Translations under genes and position numbers: made by a program
Assembly: GCF_003173335.1 (NCBI RefSeq)
Contig: NZ_QGMZ01000001.1
Span: 1 to 64,000, forward strand
DNA length: 64,000 bases
Direction of reading: 5' to 3'
Source: Methanospirillum stamsii
GTDB lineage: Archaea; Halobacteriota; Methanomicrobia; Methanomicrobiales; Methanospirillaceae
In this document: in pieces, positions 27,877 through 37,269 of the stretch
Layout: every line of letters starts with the position of its first letter
How positions within the stretch are numbered: position 1 is the first letter of the stretch
The notes under the pieces: generated by a model
What the model was told of the DNA's origin: nothing
Database searches by the model: none
What the model saw: the letters and a program-made list of their open reading frames with translations, nothing else

Positions 27877-28010
27877 AATAATACAACAACATGGGTATCA
27901 GTGTTGTAAAGGATAAAATTTTTCATGAACCCGAACTGAATACTCAAAATCAAAAGTGGATGCCCTTTCAGCACAACTACAACAAAAACCGAAGGGTATC
28001 TGCTCGATTA

Positions 28011-29177
28011 TTACTTTTTAAACTCCACATAGATCTCATGATCTCCCCGGATATCCTCGATTATACAAGAATTATGGTTTTTCTGTATAAGCCCGTCAAG
28101 ATATACCTCACATACTTCATACCCGGAATCCGGAGTCCAGGATACTGCAAGAGTAGAAGATTCTAAAACCGTGACCACCCCATATGGAATAGTATTTCCG
28201 CCCGGACCTGGAGCGACTGTCACCTTGAACGATCTTTTTTCTGGCTCCTTAACCTGTAAAAACACCGTATCTGTTGAACACTGCCCATCAGGATTCTCCA
28301 CGATAACATGATATTCTCCGGTCATGAATCCGGAGAGATCAAAAGAAGCAGTAATTATCTTTCCATCAGCAGAGACAATCGTTGGAGTTTTGTTTGAGAT
28401 CCTCATCCCACCAGAATTACCAAGAAGAGACACAACCGAACCTGAAAGAAAACCATTACCCCGGATAGAAATCTCACACAAAGAATCCGAAGTATACAAC
28501 GTCCGGGGATTGACATCTGATATAGCAGGAGGAAGATCATACACGGTAAAATATACGGTATCAACTGAACACTGGGTATCAGGATTTACTACCTGCACAA
28601 GGTATTGGTCGCCTTTCTTCATTCCGGGTGAGAAAACAGATGTAAACTGATTATTATCGATGTTTGTGCTGCTCGTTGTCACAATTTCTCCCGAGGAATT
28701 TACCATCCGTACATACGATCCATAGATGAAATTATCCCCATTAATTGTACATGTAAAGGGTTCTTCATCAATTCTGCCGGATGACGGAATTATTTCTGCA
28801 ACAACGGGAAGATAGGGATAATATACGATGAAAGGAGTTGGACATGAATATCTATTATGTAAACCGGTGATTATGACAAGAGAATACTCTGCATATACCT
28901 GGCCAGTCAGGTCAAATTTTATGGTTATCAGGGAGTCAGAAATTATATTCACCAATGATGACTGAATTGGAACTATCCCCGGGTGTTCCAAAATTGATGT
29001 CCAAATTCCTTCGGTTTCAAACCCGGATCCGGTTACAGTCACCGTAACCTGCCCATTATTATACCCATAATCAGGAGAGATAGAATCAATGATCATAACT
29101 GCAGACACCGGGAGGATAAACATGGAAAAAAATACTGATAACCCAGCTATCAGGAGATATGGAAAGAAGTCATGCAT
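28011..29177 (-). CDS. Secreted IPT/TIG-repeat protein
   Basis: The 388-residue protein has a signal peptide (about residues 5-27) and then three IPT/TIG beta-sandwich repeats. These begin IDSISPDYGYNNGQ, VVAEIIPSSGRIDEE and AISDVNPRTLYTSD, and each ends with a phrase like VENPDGQCSTDTVF. The last ~70 residues (SFKVTVAPGPGGNTIPYG to the end) form a separate beta-domain resembling bacterial surface-protein repeats that bind or stiffen. There is no C-terminal anchor. It is related in style to the exoprotein island at 3-26 kb. Confidence 0.78.
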   Translation of the reverse strand: MHDFFPYLLIAGLSVFFSMFILPVSAVMIIDSISPDYGYNNGQVTVTVTGSGFETEGIWTSILEHPGIVPIQSSLVNIISDSLITIKFDLTGQVYAEYSLVIITGLHNRYSCPTPFIVYYPYLPVVAEIIPSSGRIDEEPFTCTINGDNFIYGSYVRMVNSSGEIVTTSSTNIDNNQFTSVFSPGMKKGDQYLVQVVNPDTQCSVDTVYFTVYDLPPAISDVNPRTLYTSDSLCEISIRGNGFLSGSVVSLLGNSGGMRISNKTPTIVSADGKIITASFDLSGFMTGEYHVIVENPDGQCSTDTVFLQVKEPEKRSFKVTVAPGPGGNTIPYGVVTVLESSTLAVSWTPDSGYEVCEVYLDGLIQKNHNSCIIEDIRGDHEIYVEFKK

Positions 29178-29273
29178 GAGATGAACCAGAACGATTGGAT
29201 AAATAATGATATGAATTAAGCGGTTTTATCTTGAAAAAAGATAGAAAAAGACTCATGAAGGAGCCATCTTTTA

Positions 29274-29579
29274 TTATAGCAATTCCGTCACCGGATCAAG
29301 GAAGGAAAACGATATTATCCGGCCTTGAGTTCTCTGTTGATCCTGGTCTCCGCCATAAACTACAAACGAACGTTCAGGAACCTGCCCTGACAACTTATTC
29401 CTATACTTTATATTCTTAAAATATTCCATAAATATCGTCCTTCCCGCCTTAATCTCCACAGGAATTAATTCAATTCCGGATCTATCAATAAGACAGTCAA
29501 TTTCCTTTCCTCCCTTGTTGCACCAGAAGTAGAGATTACTATCCCTCCCATGATTAAATCTATAACCTAACTTTGCCAC
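29274..29579 (-). pseudogene. C-terminal fragment of a DUF4143 ATPase
   Basis: About 100 residues remain, beginning RFNHGRDSNLYFWCNKGGKE, with IDCLIDRSG and PVEIKAGRTI. This is the nuclease-like C-terminal part of AAA/DUF4143 ATPases. The ATPase part is missing. Upstream sequence toward the transposase shows a stop and only weak similarity. It lies 100 bp from the insertion element, so rearrangement around that element probably removed the rest. Confidence 0.65.
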
Positions 29580-29683
29580 TTTGACTTCATACAGTCAATG
29601 AGATCGTTCACTATCATGATCAAAATTTTTCAGAATTTCATCGGGAAATGATATTTGACAGGTGGCGTTTTTCGACCAAAATT

Positions 29684-31141
29684 TCATGTAACAACCCAAT
29701 TATGGTCTAAAATTATGGTGTTGATGGCATCAAAATTGGAGTGAATGAACTTTTTTGTCTTCCTCATCCACGAATCAATCGTAACTGTCAAATTCGATAG
29801 CGTCGTTTTGATGAATTTCGTTGACGTATGCTTCAGGTCTGGGATCTCAAATCGGATTAGTGAGACAAATACCTGTACGATAAACCCAATGATTAATGCT
29901 CCGTAAATACTGTTATCGGTCCATACGCGTAATGGTTTGATCTCGATCTCGTTCTTGAGAGAGTTGAATATCTTCTCAATCGAGTCCTTCTTCCGATAGG
30001 TCAGAAGGGCTTCAGTAAGTGTCTAATTCTTACTCGATTTCAGGCAGAAAAATCCCTCTCTACCATTGATGAACTTTTCTTCAAGAAACTTGACGGCATC
30101 ATCTTCGGAGAGTTCCATTAGCTTTGTCTGGATAGAGTAATCTACATCCACAAGAAGATTGTTTATTCTGAATCGCTTTGGAAGGGCTTTATTCTTGTCA
30201 ATACTCTCCTGAATGGCCTTTGCTTCTTTTATCTCTCGAACAACTTTTCGAGCTCTGGATTCCAGCTGCTCTTTCTGCAGTTTTTTCGAGAAGTAAAGAT
30301 AGTTTGTACTGTTCGGCTTCTCGATTTTAATTCCGCGAATACCTGATTCCTCATCAATTATCTGAGGATTATAGGTTTCAAACTTCGCGATTATCTTGTC
30401 ATCGCTCTTGTTGAGTTTCTTTCCGGTGATGTACTGGAGATTATCTGCCCGGATCAACTGGATATTATCGACACTGTTCGCTCCTTTATCGAATATCACC
30501 AGAGATCCCTCTCTTAGCCGGTTATTTGACTGCTGATATGTCTTCTTGAAGTGGCTCTGATCATTGAGATTGCCAGGTTCGATTGTCATCCCAATTGGGA
30601 TATTTATCGGGTCTGAAAGTTCTGTAACGCCAACCGTGATCTGTTTTTTATCGGGCCGATGATCACGGCTGTATCCATACTTTCCAAGCCGGGCCTCCTT
30701 GCCATGAAGGACTAGGCTGGTCCAGTCCATGTTGATGTTGGTATGCTCAAAATCGTACCTGGAAAAAAGTACATCCTGGATGTCAGAGATGATTTCTTCA
30801 CGGGTAGAACCAAGGATTTCAAGGACACGGTAAAGCGTTCTTTCGCTGAAGGGGGGGAGGGAAAATTCGTCAAGCACTTCAGGTCGGTTGATCCAGTCGT
30901 GAGACCGTTTTATGCTGAAGTTATCAGTTAATTTGTAGCTGATGAGGGCTCGAAGTAAATCGTTGATATCGATACCCCTTGTCTTGTGTTTCCCGAAAAT
31001 TTCGCGAAAGTTCAGGACTTCATATAGCTTATCAACGAGGAATATGGTGCCGATAGGAAAGGATATATTTTCATTCGGCTCAATTTCATTGGTTCTTAGT
31101 TTTGTTTGCATTTTGGTCGATTCAAACATCACTAAGAACAC
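29684..31141 (-). pseudogene. IS1634-type DDE transposase split by an in-frame TAG
   Basis: The main frame (30023-31141, 372 residues) resembles IS1634/IS4-type transposases: an N-terminal HTH region (DINDLLRALISYKLTDNFS), a DDE core beginning NMDWTSLVL, and KYGYSRDHRPDKKQ. A TAG codon at 30023-30025 interrupts it. The same frame continues for 113 more codons (TLTEALLTYRKKDSIEKIFN, with Glu in the DDE-type YRKKDSIEK motif) and ends TGA at 29684-29686. The TAG most likely replaced a Leu TTG in the family phrase LTLTEAL. The element is inactive unless the stop is read through. Confidence 0.75.
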
Positions 31142-31185
31142 ATATATTTTTAGTTAATGGCAAACTTGGGTTATAATTAAAAAAT
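29684..31185 (-). mobile_element. IS1634-family insertion sequence, approximate limits
   Basis: The transposase fills nearly the whole element. AACCCAA occurs near both ends in inverted orientation (about 29692-29698 and 31165-31171) within weakly matching flanks, so these may be the terminal repeats. The right end abuts the decayed hepT gene at 31193. The left end lies near a truncated ATPase fragment. Exact ends and target duplications could not be fixed by eye. Confidence 0.5.
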
Positions 31186-31192
31186 AACCAGC

Positions 31193-31626
31193 CTAATCAC
31201 ATTCGCGTATAAATTCTAATACCCGAATCCTGAATCTCTCAAACGAGGTGAGATTTTGAGTAAGAATTATATGCAATCTGATCATCAATATTTCCATATC
31301 AGTAAACAACAATATTTCTAAACCTTCATCTGCCTGACTTCTTCACCAAGAGACTTATCAAGGACATGATGTTGTATCAAGGTAGAGAGGATGTCATCTT
31401 CAGATTCAGGGATCCCGAATTTTAAATCTGCATTAATCATTGCACAAATATCAAGAACATTCTCAATTGAATACTCCACCCGTTTATAGATACCATCCTT
31501 CACCAATCCGAGATTTTTAAATATTTTCAGATCTGGCGGGAGATGAGAAGTAACGAGGTCGATACTATCAGCAATTATTGCAAGTATAATTCTCATTGCT
31601 TCTGATCGCAACTTTCCGGTCTTCAT
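31193..31626 (-). pseudogene. hepT: Decayed HepT (HEPN) toxin
   Basis: The open part (31318-31626) is the N-terminal 102 residues of a HEPN toxin of HepT type (MKTGKLRSEAMRIILAIIAD). It ends at MKV and a stop. Shifting frame restores FRNIVVY, a stop, then YGNIDDQIAYNSY, which should read FRN(I/V)LVHRY. The catalytic His of the RX4HXY motif has become Tyr (CAC to TAC) and the next Arg a stop (CGA to TGA). A second shift recovers SFERFRIRVLEFIRECD before a terminal stop at 31193. The original gene was about 144 codons. The RNase toxin is therefore dead, while the cognate MntA gene, overlapping by 4 bp, is open. Confidence 0.72.
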
Positions 31627-32159
31627 GAAAGTGGAACCGCTCCGGTATAATCATCAAGATATGGCCTAAAGGCATCGTAATTTTTTATTGTTTTGTATGC
31701 AAGATCTGAAAGGTATGTAAAATCTTTACAAAACAGAATGATTCCACGAAGTGCATCTTTTTGGATATAAACCGGAAGATTTTCAAAAATCCGGATATCC
31801 AGATCATCAAAAGGTCCTGATAAAGCAATCTCCTTATTAATGCTAATAAGATTTTCCTGACTTCCCTGTATTCCAATTACCAGATCTATGTCAGAATCAG
31901 GTCTAAAATGTCCCAGGGCTACAGATCCATAGAAAATAATAAAATCAATTTTTTGCGACCAGGGCCTTGAAAACAGCCATTCAATACCAGTATCTATCTT
32001 AACAGCAATTTCAGGAGTTTTTGATCTTATTAGATTTATATTAGACTCGATTAATCCATTCTGCATATACCAAAGATCTCCATATGAAAATTCAAGATGA
32101 TGTTTTACATTGAATCGGTTTTCCAATGAGTTAATATTATTTTCAAATAGTTTAAACAT
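31623..32159 (-). CDS. mntA: MntA-type nucleotidyltransferase antitoxin
   Basis: The 178-residue protein has an N-terminal extension of about 70 residues. The nucleotidyltransferase motif follows, IIFYGSVALGHFRPDSDIDL (GS and two Asp residues intact), then a helical C terminus. MntA antitoxins AMPylate HepT on tyrosines. The ATGA overlap with the following hepT indicates an operon. The toxin is broken, so selection for antitoxin activity should be gone or redirected. The intact reading frame suggests recent decay of the toxin or another use. Confidence 0.72.
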   Translation of the reverse strand: MFKLFENNINSLENRFNVKHHLEFSYGDLWYMQNGLIESNINLIRSKTPEIAVKIDTGIEWLFSRPWSQKIDFIIFYGSVALGHFRPDSDIDLVIGIQGSQENLISINKEIALSGPFDDLDIRIFENLPVYIQKDALRGIILFCKDFTYLSDLAYKTIKNYDAFRPYLDDYTGAVPLS

Positions 32160-32353
32160 TAACCCGGAACGACTAAAATTACATCGAATAGTAATTTTCG
32201 ACCTGAGTATTCACCAGTATACCCAAAATAATTATTCATAAAAACCTTTCCTCGATAGAAGGAAGACTAATAAAAAAGTAAGGTAGAGAGATAAATAGAT
32301 AATATGAATAATCTTATTATTTATCAAACATCAAAGGAGAGAACCTGAGTCAA

Positions 32354-32578
32354 ATGATTGAGATTCGATATCTTTATGATCAAAATGGAAATCGGACTGA
32401 TGTTATTATTCCAATATCTGCATGGAGTGAGGATATTGAATTAATTATTAAAGGGAAAATTTCCGAAAAGGAAAAATTTGACCCAACAAAATACATGGGG
32501 ATTATTCATTATACTGGAACTTTTGAAGAACTTGACAGAGAGATCAAAAACATGAGAGATGAATGGGAAAGGATATGA
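32354..32578 (+). CDS. Antitoxin of a VapBC-like pair
   Basis: The 74-residue protein begins MIEIRYLYDQNGNRTDVIIP, and its acidic, helical C terminus (FEELDREIKNMRDEWERI) is suited to wrapping a PIN toxin. The start resembles small antitoxins that place a DUF-type beta hairpin before a toxin-binding tail. Its TGA overlaps the toxin ATG (ATGA). A TTG codon two triplets upstream of this ATG is also possible as a start. Confidence 0.68.
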   Translation: MIEIRYLYDQNGNRTDVIIPISAWSEDIELIIKGKISEKEKFDPTKYMGIIHYTGTFEELDREIKNMRDEWERI

Positions 32579-32961
32579 GATATCTTATTGATTCAAATAT
32601 TCTTATTTATTTTATCACTGCATCTGCCTCTGATGACGTGCTCATAAATATTAAAAAAATACTTATCTCCTCATTTTTTATCTCAATAATAACCAAAATA
32701 GAAGTATTAGGATGGAATAAACACACCCAAGAAAGTTATAGAATGACCAATGATCTCCTGAAATATGGAACAATAATTCCTGTTGATGAAGCAGTAGCTG
32801 CTCACACCATTCGTCTTCGACGAAAAACAAATATTAAACTTCCTGATGCGGTTATTGCTGCCACGGCTATCAATCTATCAGCGACCTTGGTGACAAGAAA
32901 TTGCAAAGATTTTAACTCAATTACAGGAATAGAAATTATTAATCCCTTTAATTCCCAATAA
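32575..32961 (+). CDS. vapC: VapC-like PIN-domain ribonuclease toxin
   Basis: The 128-residue protein begins MRYLIDSNILIYFI, with the first catalytic Asp in LIDSN. It continues with SIITKIEVLGW (catalytic Glu), IKLPDAVIAATAI (Asp) and LVTRNCKDFNS (final Asp). This is the complete VapC motif set of a Mg-dependent RNase. ATG 32575 overlaps the antitoxin stop and is preferred to the ATG four codons upstream. All active-site residues are present, making this the only apparently intact VapBC in the 26-33 kb cluster. Confidence 0.85.
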   Translation: MRYLIDSNILIYFITASASDDVLINIKKILISSFFISIITKIEVLGWNKHTQESYRMTNDLLKYGTIIPVDEAVAAHTIRLRRKTNIKLPDAVIAATAINLSATLVTRNCKDFNSITGIEIINPFNSQ

Positions 32962-33121
32962 AACAATATAATCTGTTAATAAATTACCGAAAATGATCTA
33001 TATTTACTCAGAGAATATGACGAAAAGATAAGATTTTTCAGAATATCAATGGATAGATTTTATCTGGTTAAAGAAATATGGAAAAAATACGAAATTTAAG
33101 AAATAAGAAAGCAATCAGACA

Positions 33122-33967
33122 TTATCCCAGTTCAAACGTAGTAACTCCGAATATCTCATGAACCGGAAGACTTGGAATCATTTTTGTATACATCCGTGCA
33201 GTGCCAAAAACCTCTGTCATCTTTCGTTTTTGTGCCATCAGGACTGCTGCAGTATTCGGTTCAGGGGTGTCGAAAAATATTAGCTCCCCGGGCACCATTG
33301 TGGTCAACCCTTCAAAAATCTCGTCTGCGCTAAGAGGATTATCGGCAAATATTGGACCAATCTTATAACCCTCATAACATTTACGGATAACCCCGTACCC
33401 ATGAATATCCTCATCCTTTCCTAATTTTACCAGTGCTGTTCCTTCAGGCTGACGTATCCAGTTTTCGAGAAATATTTTTCTTTCAGCCGGAAAATGAGCG
33501 GTATCATACCGGAGCAGTGAATCAAAGGGAACCTTGGTTGCCAAGACCAGATCCGGCTGCTCTATCCCGGATGCAATACCCTGCCACCGGATATTCCGGT
33601 ATGCAAATAGCATTCCCATCTTCTCCCGGTATTTCTCCTGCATCTCAAACACCCCGTCAATTCCAAGATTTCTCTCTCCGATATGGGTATTGATTGCCCG
33701 GACCAGATCCCAGCCCACCCCATAATCCCTGAACTGTTCCTTTACGATATAAAACCCAGCAAACGAAAATTCGGCGTCATAATTGACAGCAACCGCAGTC
33801 CCGATTATCTCTTCATCCAGTTCAGCACAGAACCAGCCTGAAGGATCCACCGGGTAATGAGACTGTGCATCATGAAGACCAGGGTTCCAGCCTTCATCAC
33901 GAGCCCATTCAATCGGAATAATTACCTCATCCGGAGTAAGATTTCGAATATGATAGTTCTGATTCAT
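33122..33967 (-). CDS. GNAT-family N-acetyltransferase, two-domain
   Basis: The 281-residue protein has an N-terminal GNAT fold: IIPIEWARDEGWNPG, then GWFCAELDEEIIGTA and FYIVKEQFRDYGVGWDLV, the acetyl-CoA-binding region with Q/RxxGxG-like residues. The C-terminal ~130 residues form a second GNAT-like domain (about GYGVIRKCYEGYKIGPIFAD to the end), as in the Acetyltransf_18 class. Acetyl-CoA-dependent acylation of an amine is the general reaction. The substrate is unknown. It stands alone on the minus strand between AT-rich gaps. Confidence 0.75.
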   Translation of the reverse strand: MNQNYHIRNLTPDEVIIPIEWARDEGWNPGLHDAQSHYPVDPSGWFCAELDEEIIGTAVAVNYDAEFSFAGFYIVKEQFRDYGVGWDLVRAINTHIGERNLGIDGVFEMQEKYREKMGMLFAYRNIRWQGIASGIEQPDLVLATKVPFDSLLRYDTAHFPAERKIFLENWIRQPEGTALVKLGKDEDIHGYGVIRKCYEGYKIGPIFADNPLSADEIFEGLTTMVPGELIFFDTPEPNTAAVLMAQKRKMTEVFGTARMYTKMIPSLPVHEIFGVTTFELG

Positions 33968-34219
33968 AAATCTAAAGAATACATGGATTACCCGGGATAA
34001 TATAGATAATGGAATAATCAGTTATTAAAAAGATTATTGTATAACCAAAGGATTCATATTTAGTTGAGAGTAAAGTAGACTACTTATAATTCAACAATAA
34101 TTACATTCATAATCATTATATTTATAATTATTATTCAGCAGGTAATCTACTGATAATGATCATATCATTTGCTTGAAGCATAACCTTCTATCCAAAGAGA
34201 ATGATAGATACTACATTCT

Positions 34220-35692
34220 ATGATCTCCGATATTTTTCTATTCCTCAATGATTTTATCTTCCCGGTTATATTTATCATAAACATCCTTTTTGCAATAACG
34301 GTTGTTTTTATCGAACGAAAAAACCCGACTGCAACCATTGCATGGCTTATGGCTCTGTTCCTCCTTCCGATTATAGGATTTATTCTCTATCTCTTTGTAG
34401 GCCAGAGTTTTTACCGGGACCGGATGTTCAGAGTCAAGAAGGAAGATGACGAAACGCTTACAGACATCATAGAATCTCAGAAAAATGAATTATTCTCCCA
34501 GGATCTCACTGCATTAACCCGGATTTCCTATCAGTATAAGCGTATGATGTACATGCTGATGGAAAGCAACAAAGCACCGGTCACATTATGTAATTCGGTT
34601 AGGGTCTTTGTTGATGGAAATGAAAAATTCAAAGCTCTTTTAGAGGCCATCCGGAATGCAGAGGATCATATTCACCTGGAATACTATATCCTGAAAGATG
34701 ATGAAATCGGAAATGAGATCTTTGCAGCATTAACCGAACGGGCAAAGGCAGGTGTTACGGTCAGGTTTCTTGGTGACGGTCTTGGTGCAGCAGGGCCCCG
34801 GAAATCTTTTTTTGAACCCTACCTGAAAGCGGGCGGAAAACTTGCATTATTCTTCCCATCGCTTATGAATATCTCACATCCCCGCCTGAATTACCGTAAT
34901 CACCGGAAGATTGCAGTTATCGACGGTAAAACCGGGTTTATTGGCGGATTTAATATTGGGGATGATTATCTAAGCCGTGTTCCCGAATGGGCACCATGGA
35001 GAGACACAGCCGTTCAGATAACCGGACATGCAGTTCTTGCGATGCAGATCCGTTTCTTCCTGGACTGGAACTATGCTTCAAAGGATGATAAAATCCATTA
35101 CGAATCAAGGTATTATCCGGAACAGATTCAACCGGTCTCATCACAAGTCCCGGTGCAGATTGTTTCTGGCGGTCCGGATACCTACTGGAACCCGGTCAAG
35201 GAATCATATCTCAAACTCATCTCACTTGCGACCGATTCAGTATATCTTCAGACCCCGTATTTTATTCCGGATGAAAGTATCATGGATGCTCTCCGAATAG
35301 CTGCTCTTTCCGGAATTGATGTCAGGATCATGATGCCGGCAAAACCGGATCACTGGTTCGTATACTGGGCCGGATATTCCTATATCGAACAACTCCTGGA
35401 TGCAGGTGTCAGGGCATACACCTATGACACCGGTTTTATTCATGCAAAAACAATCGTCGTTGATGAGGTTGCTGCATCTGTCGGGAGTGCTAACTGGGAT
35501 GTCAGAAGTTTCCGGCTGAACTTTGAGACAAATGCAATCATATATGATCACGAGGTTGCACGGGAACTCAAGCAATATTTTATTGAGGATTTACGTGTAT
35601 GCACCGAACTGACACCAGAGCGGTTTGCAGCATTGCCCCGAAAAATAAAAATAAAACAGTCAATATCACGGCTCTTCTCTCCCCTTCTTTAA
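34220..35692 (+). CDS. cls: Cardiolipin synthase, phospholipase D family
   Basis: The 490-residue protein has two N-terminal membrane helices (about residues 8-30 and 38-60) joined by IERKNPTATIAWLMAL, typical of ClsA-type enzymes. Two PLD motifs follow: NYRNHRKIAVIDGKTGFIGG and TGFIHAKTIVVDEVAASVGS, each with HxK(x)4D. Bacterial relatives join two phosphatidylglycerols. In archaea the substrates are ether-lipid analogues such as archaetidylglycerol. The length is normal. It converges with the PHP gene, the 3' ends overlapping by 4 bp. Confidence 0.88.
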   Translation: MISDIFLFLNDFIFPVIFIINILFAITVVFIERKNPTATIAWLMALFLLPIIGFILYLFVGQSFYRDRMFRVKKEDDETLTDIIESQKNELFSQDLTALTRISYQYKRMMYMLMESNKAPVTLCNSVRVFVDGNEKFKALLEAIRNAEDHIHLEYYILKDDEIGNEIFAALTERAKAGVTVRFLGDGLGAAGPRKSFFEPYLKAGGKLALFFPSLMNISHPRLNYRNHRKIAVIDGKTGFIGGFNIGDDYLSRVPEWAPWRDTAVQITGHAVLAMQIRFFLDWNYASKDDKIHYESRYYPEQIQPVSSQVPVQIVSGGPDTYWNPVKESYLKLISLATDSVYLQTPYFIPDESIMDALRIAALSGIDVRIMMPAKPDHWFVYWAGYSYIEQLLDAGVRAYTYDTGFIHAKTIVVDEVAASVGSANWDVRSFRLNFETNAIIYDHEVARELKQYFIEDLRVCTELTPERFAALPRKIKIKQSISRLFSPLL

Positions 35693-36591
35693 GGCCACTT
35701 CTCTTTCTTTTTTTGAAAACCTGCTACCTTGTGCCGATACAAAGACACCAGATGGGAAGTCCTTCTTTTTTGAACCGAATAATGAGCACCCAGCATCGAT
35801 AAAGAGTACGGGACAAAACTCCAGGCAATTACACCGGCAGTAGCCCCCCTGGACATGTATCCACCAGGTTTTCCAATTACGAGATTTTTTCTCTTCTTTA
35901 TTCCATCCAAAAATTCTTCAACCGTTTCTGCCTGAACCGCTGTTATCACATTCCCAACATCTGAAAGAATGTGTGCATCAGAACCGCCTGTGAAGGGAAT
36001 ATCGTGTTCTCCTGCATAAGAAATCGCCCGCTCATTAAGACTTTTTATCATCCCCCCGCATATAACCTCGATACCATCTATATTATCAAGAACTCCGGGA
36101 AGCATCTGTTTTTCAGCACACTTCAGGACTCCCCGGTTAATTCCAAAATATCCGAACGGATGAGCAGCAATCCGAAGACCGGAAAATGGTTTGGCAAGAT
36201 CCAGACACTCCATAACCGGAAGGTTTTCCATAAGACCAGGTCTTTTTTTACTCCTTTCCCGGGAAAAATCCTTAAAAAATTCCTGCATATCCTCCGGAGT
36301 ATAGAAATAAAAAAGCAGATGTGGCCCTTCCAGTGTTTCAAGTTCAGTGCCGGGAATAATCAGGCGGTCAGATCGATTGGATATTGCACAGAGTGAACCG
36401 CTAATCTCGTTATGATCGGTAATAGAAAAACCGATGTCATGTCTGGAGGCATACTTTATAAGCTCCGGAATTCTTGTTAATCCATCCGAATGAGTCGTAT
36501 GCAGATGCATATCAACCGGATAGTAACCTTCTTCTCGAAGCAATCTGAAATCGGGTTTAATGTACCTGATATTACCCTGGTGATCCGGCAT
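35689..36591 (-). CDS. PHP-domain phosphoesterase
   Basis: The 300-residue protein starts with DMHLHTTHSDGLTRIPELIK and continues SITDHNEISG, the metal-binding His residues of the PHP fold. Further ligands follow in RIAAHPFG and FTGGSDAHILSDVGN. Members hydrolyse phosphoesters such as nucleotides or histidinol phosphate. The short length and absence of a polymerase domain fit a stand-alone phosphoesterase. The C-terminal tail is basic. The substrate cannot be read from the sequence. Confidence 0.8.
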   Translation of the reverse strand: MPDHQGNIRYIKPDFRLLREEGYYPVDMHLHTTHSDGLTRIPELIKYASRHDIGFSITDHNEISGSLCAISNRSDRLIIPGTELETLEGPHLLFYFYTPEDMQEFFKDFSRERSKKRPGLMENLPVMECLDLAKPFSGLRIAAHPFGYFGINRGVLKCAEKQMLPGVLDNIDGIEVICGGMIKSLNERAISYAGEHDIPFTGGSDAHILSDVGNVITAVQAETVEEFLDGIKKRKNLVIGKPGGYMSRGATAGVIAWSFVPYSLSMLGAHYSVQKRRTSHLVSLYRHKVAGFQKKKEKWP

Positions 36592-36604
36592 TTTTTAGTA
36601 CCCT

Positions 36605-37207
36605 TTATTCGACTCCCAGATACAATTCATGGGTTTTCATCCACGGAGTAACAAATACTAACAGGACCGGGACAAGTATTCCACAAACTACGCTATTTGT
36701 TACGAACCATCTGAATATTGTGCCTGCTACCTGGGCATGACTGATAATACCTCCGATTTCAAGAGTGTATGCTCCCCAGACTGCTCCGATAAGATTGTTG
36801 ATGATTACACATGAGATGATAAAAATACCGATATCACGCCGACTGATGAGAGCGGTATGAACATGGAAGTGTCTGAATGCCAGGTACGGGATAAGAACCT
36901 GCCATAAATCTGCAAAGGACCAATATAATGAAACACTGAATGGAAGACCACTTAACATTCCTGCACCGATCACACACCCGAAATACGCTGCGCAAATGCC
37001 AATTACTCCAAACCATAACGCACAAACAATCATTATTGCTACAATCAGGTAAAATGCAGATACTCCTGGCACTACCGGATATGAAAAAACGAAATATCTG
37101 GCCCCAAGTGTTTGTATACAGACAAGAAGAAAGAAAAGTGACAGGTAAATTATGAAAGGAGGACGGGCTAATACTGGAGAACTACAACATGAAAAATCCT
37201 GTTCCAC
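36605..37207 (-). CDS. Multi-pass membrane protein, MASE1-like
   Basis: The 200-residue protein has about six hydrophobic helices (starting YLSLFFLLVCIQTLG, FYLIVAIMIVCALWFG and FIISCVIINNLIGAVWG). Charged residues between helices are few. The pattern and a small GVIGICAAYFGCVIGAG segment recall MASE1 sensor domains, which normally precede a kinase or cyclase. Here no effector domain is attached. It lies divergent from a histidine kinase 60 bp away and could sense for it. The assignment is tentative. Confidence 0.5.
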   Translation of the reverse strand: MEQDFSCCSSPVLARPPFIIYLSLFFLLVCIQTLGARYFVFSYPVVPGVSAFYLIVAIMIVCALWFGVIGICAAYFGCVIGAGMLSGLPFSVSLYWSFADLWQVLIPYLAFRHFHVHTALISRRDIGIFIISCVIINNLIGAVWGAYTLEIGGIISHAQVAGTIFRWFVTNSVVCGILVPVLLVFVTPWMKTHELYLGVE

Positions 37208-37269
37208 AAACAGTAGATATGTAAGAAAAGAATATTAACTGTTACCTGAAAACCAGAGGTATCAGTATC

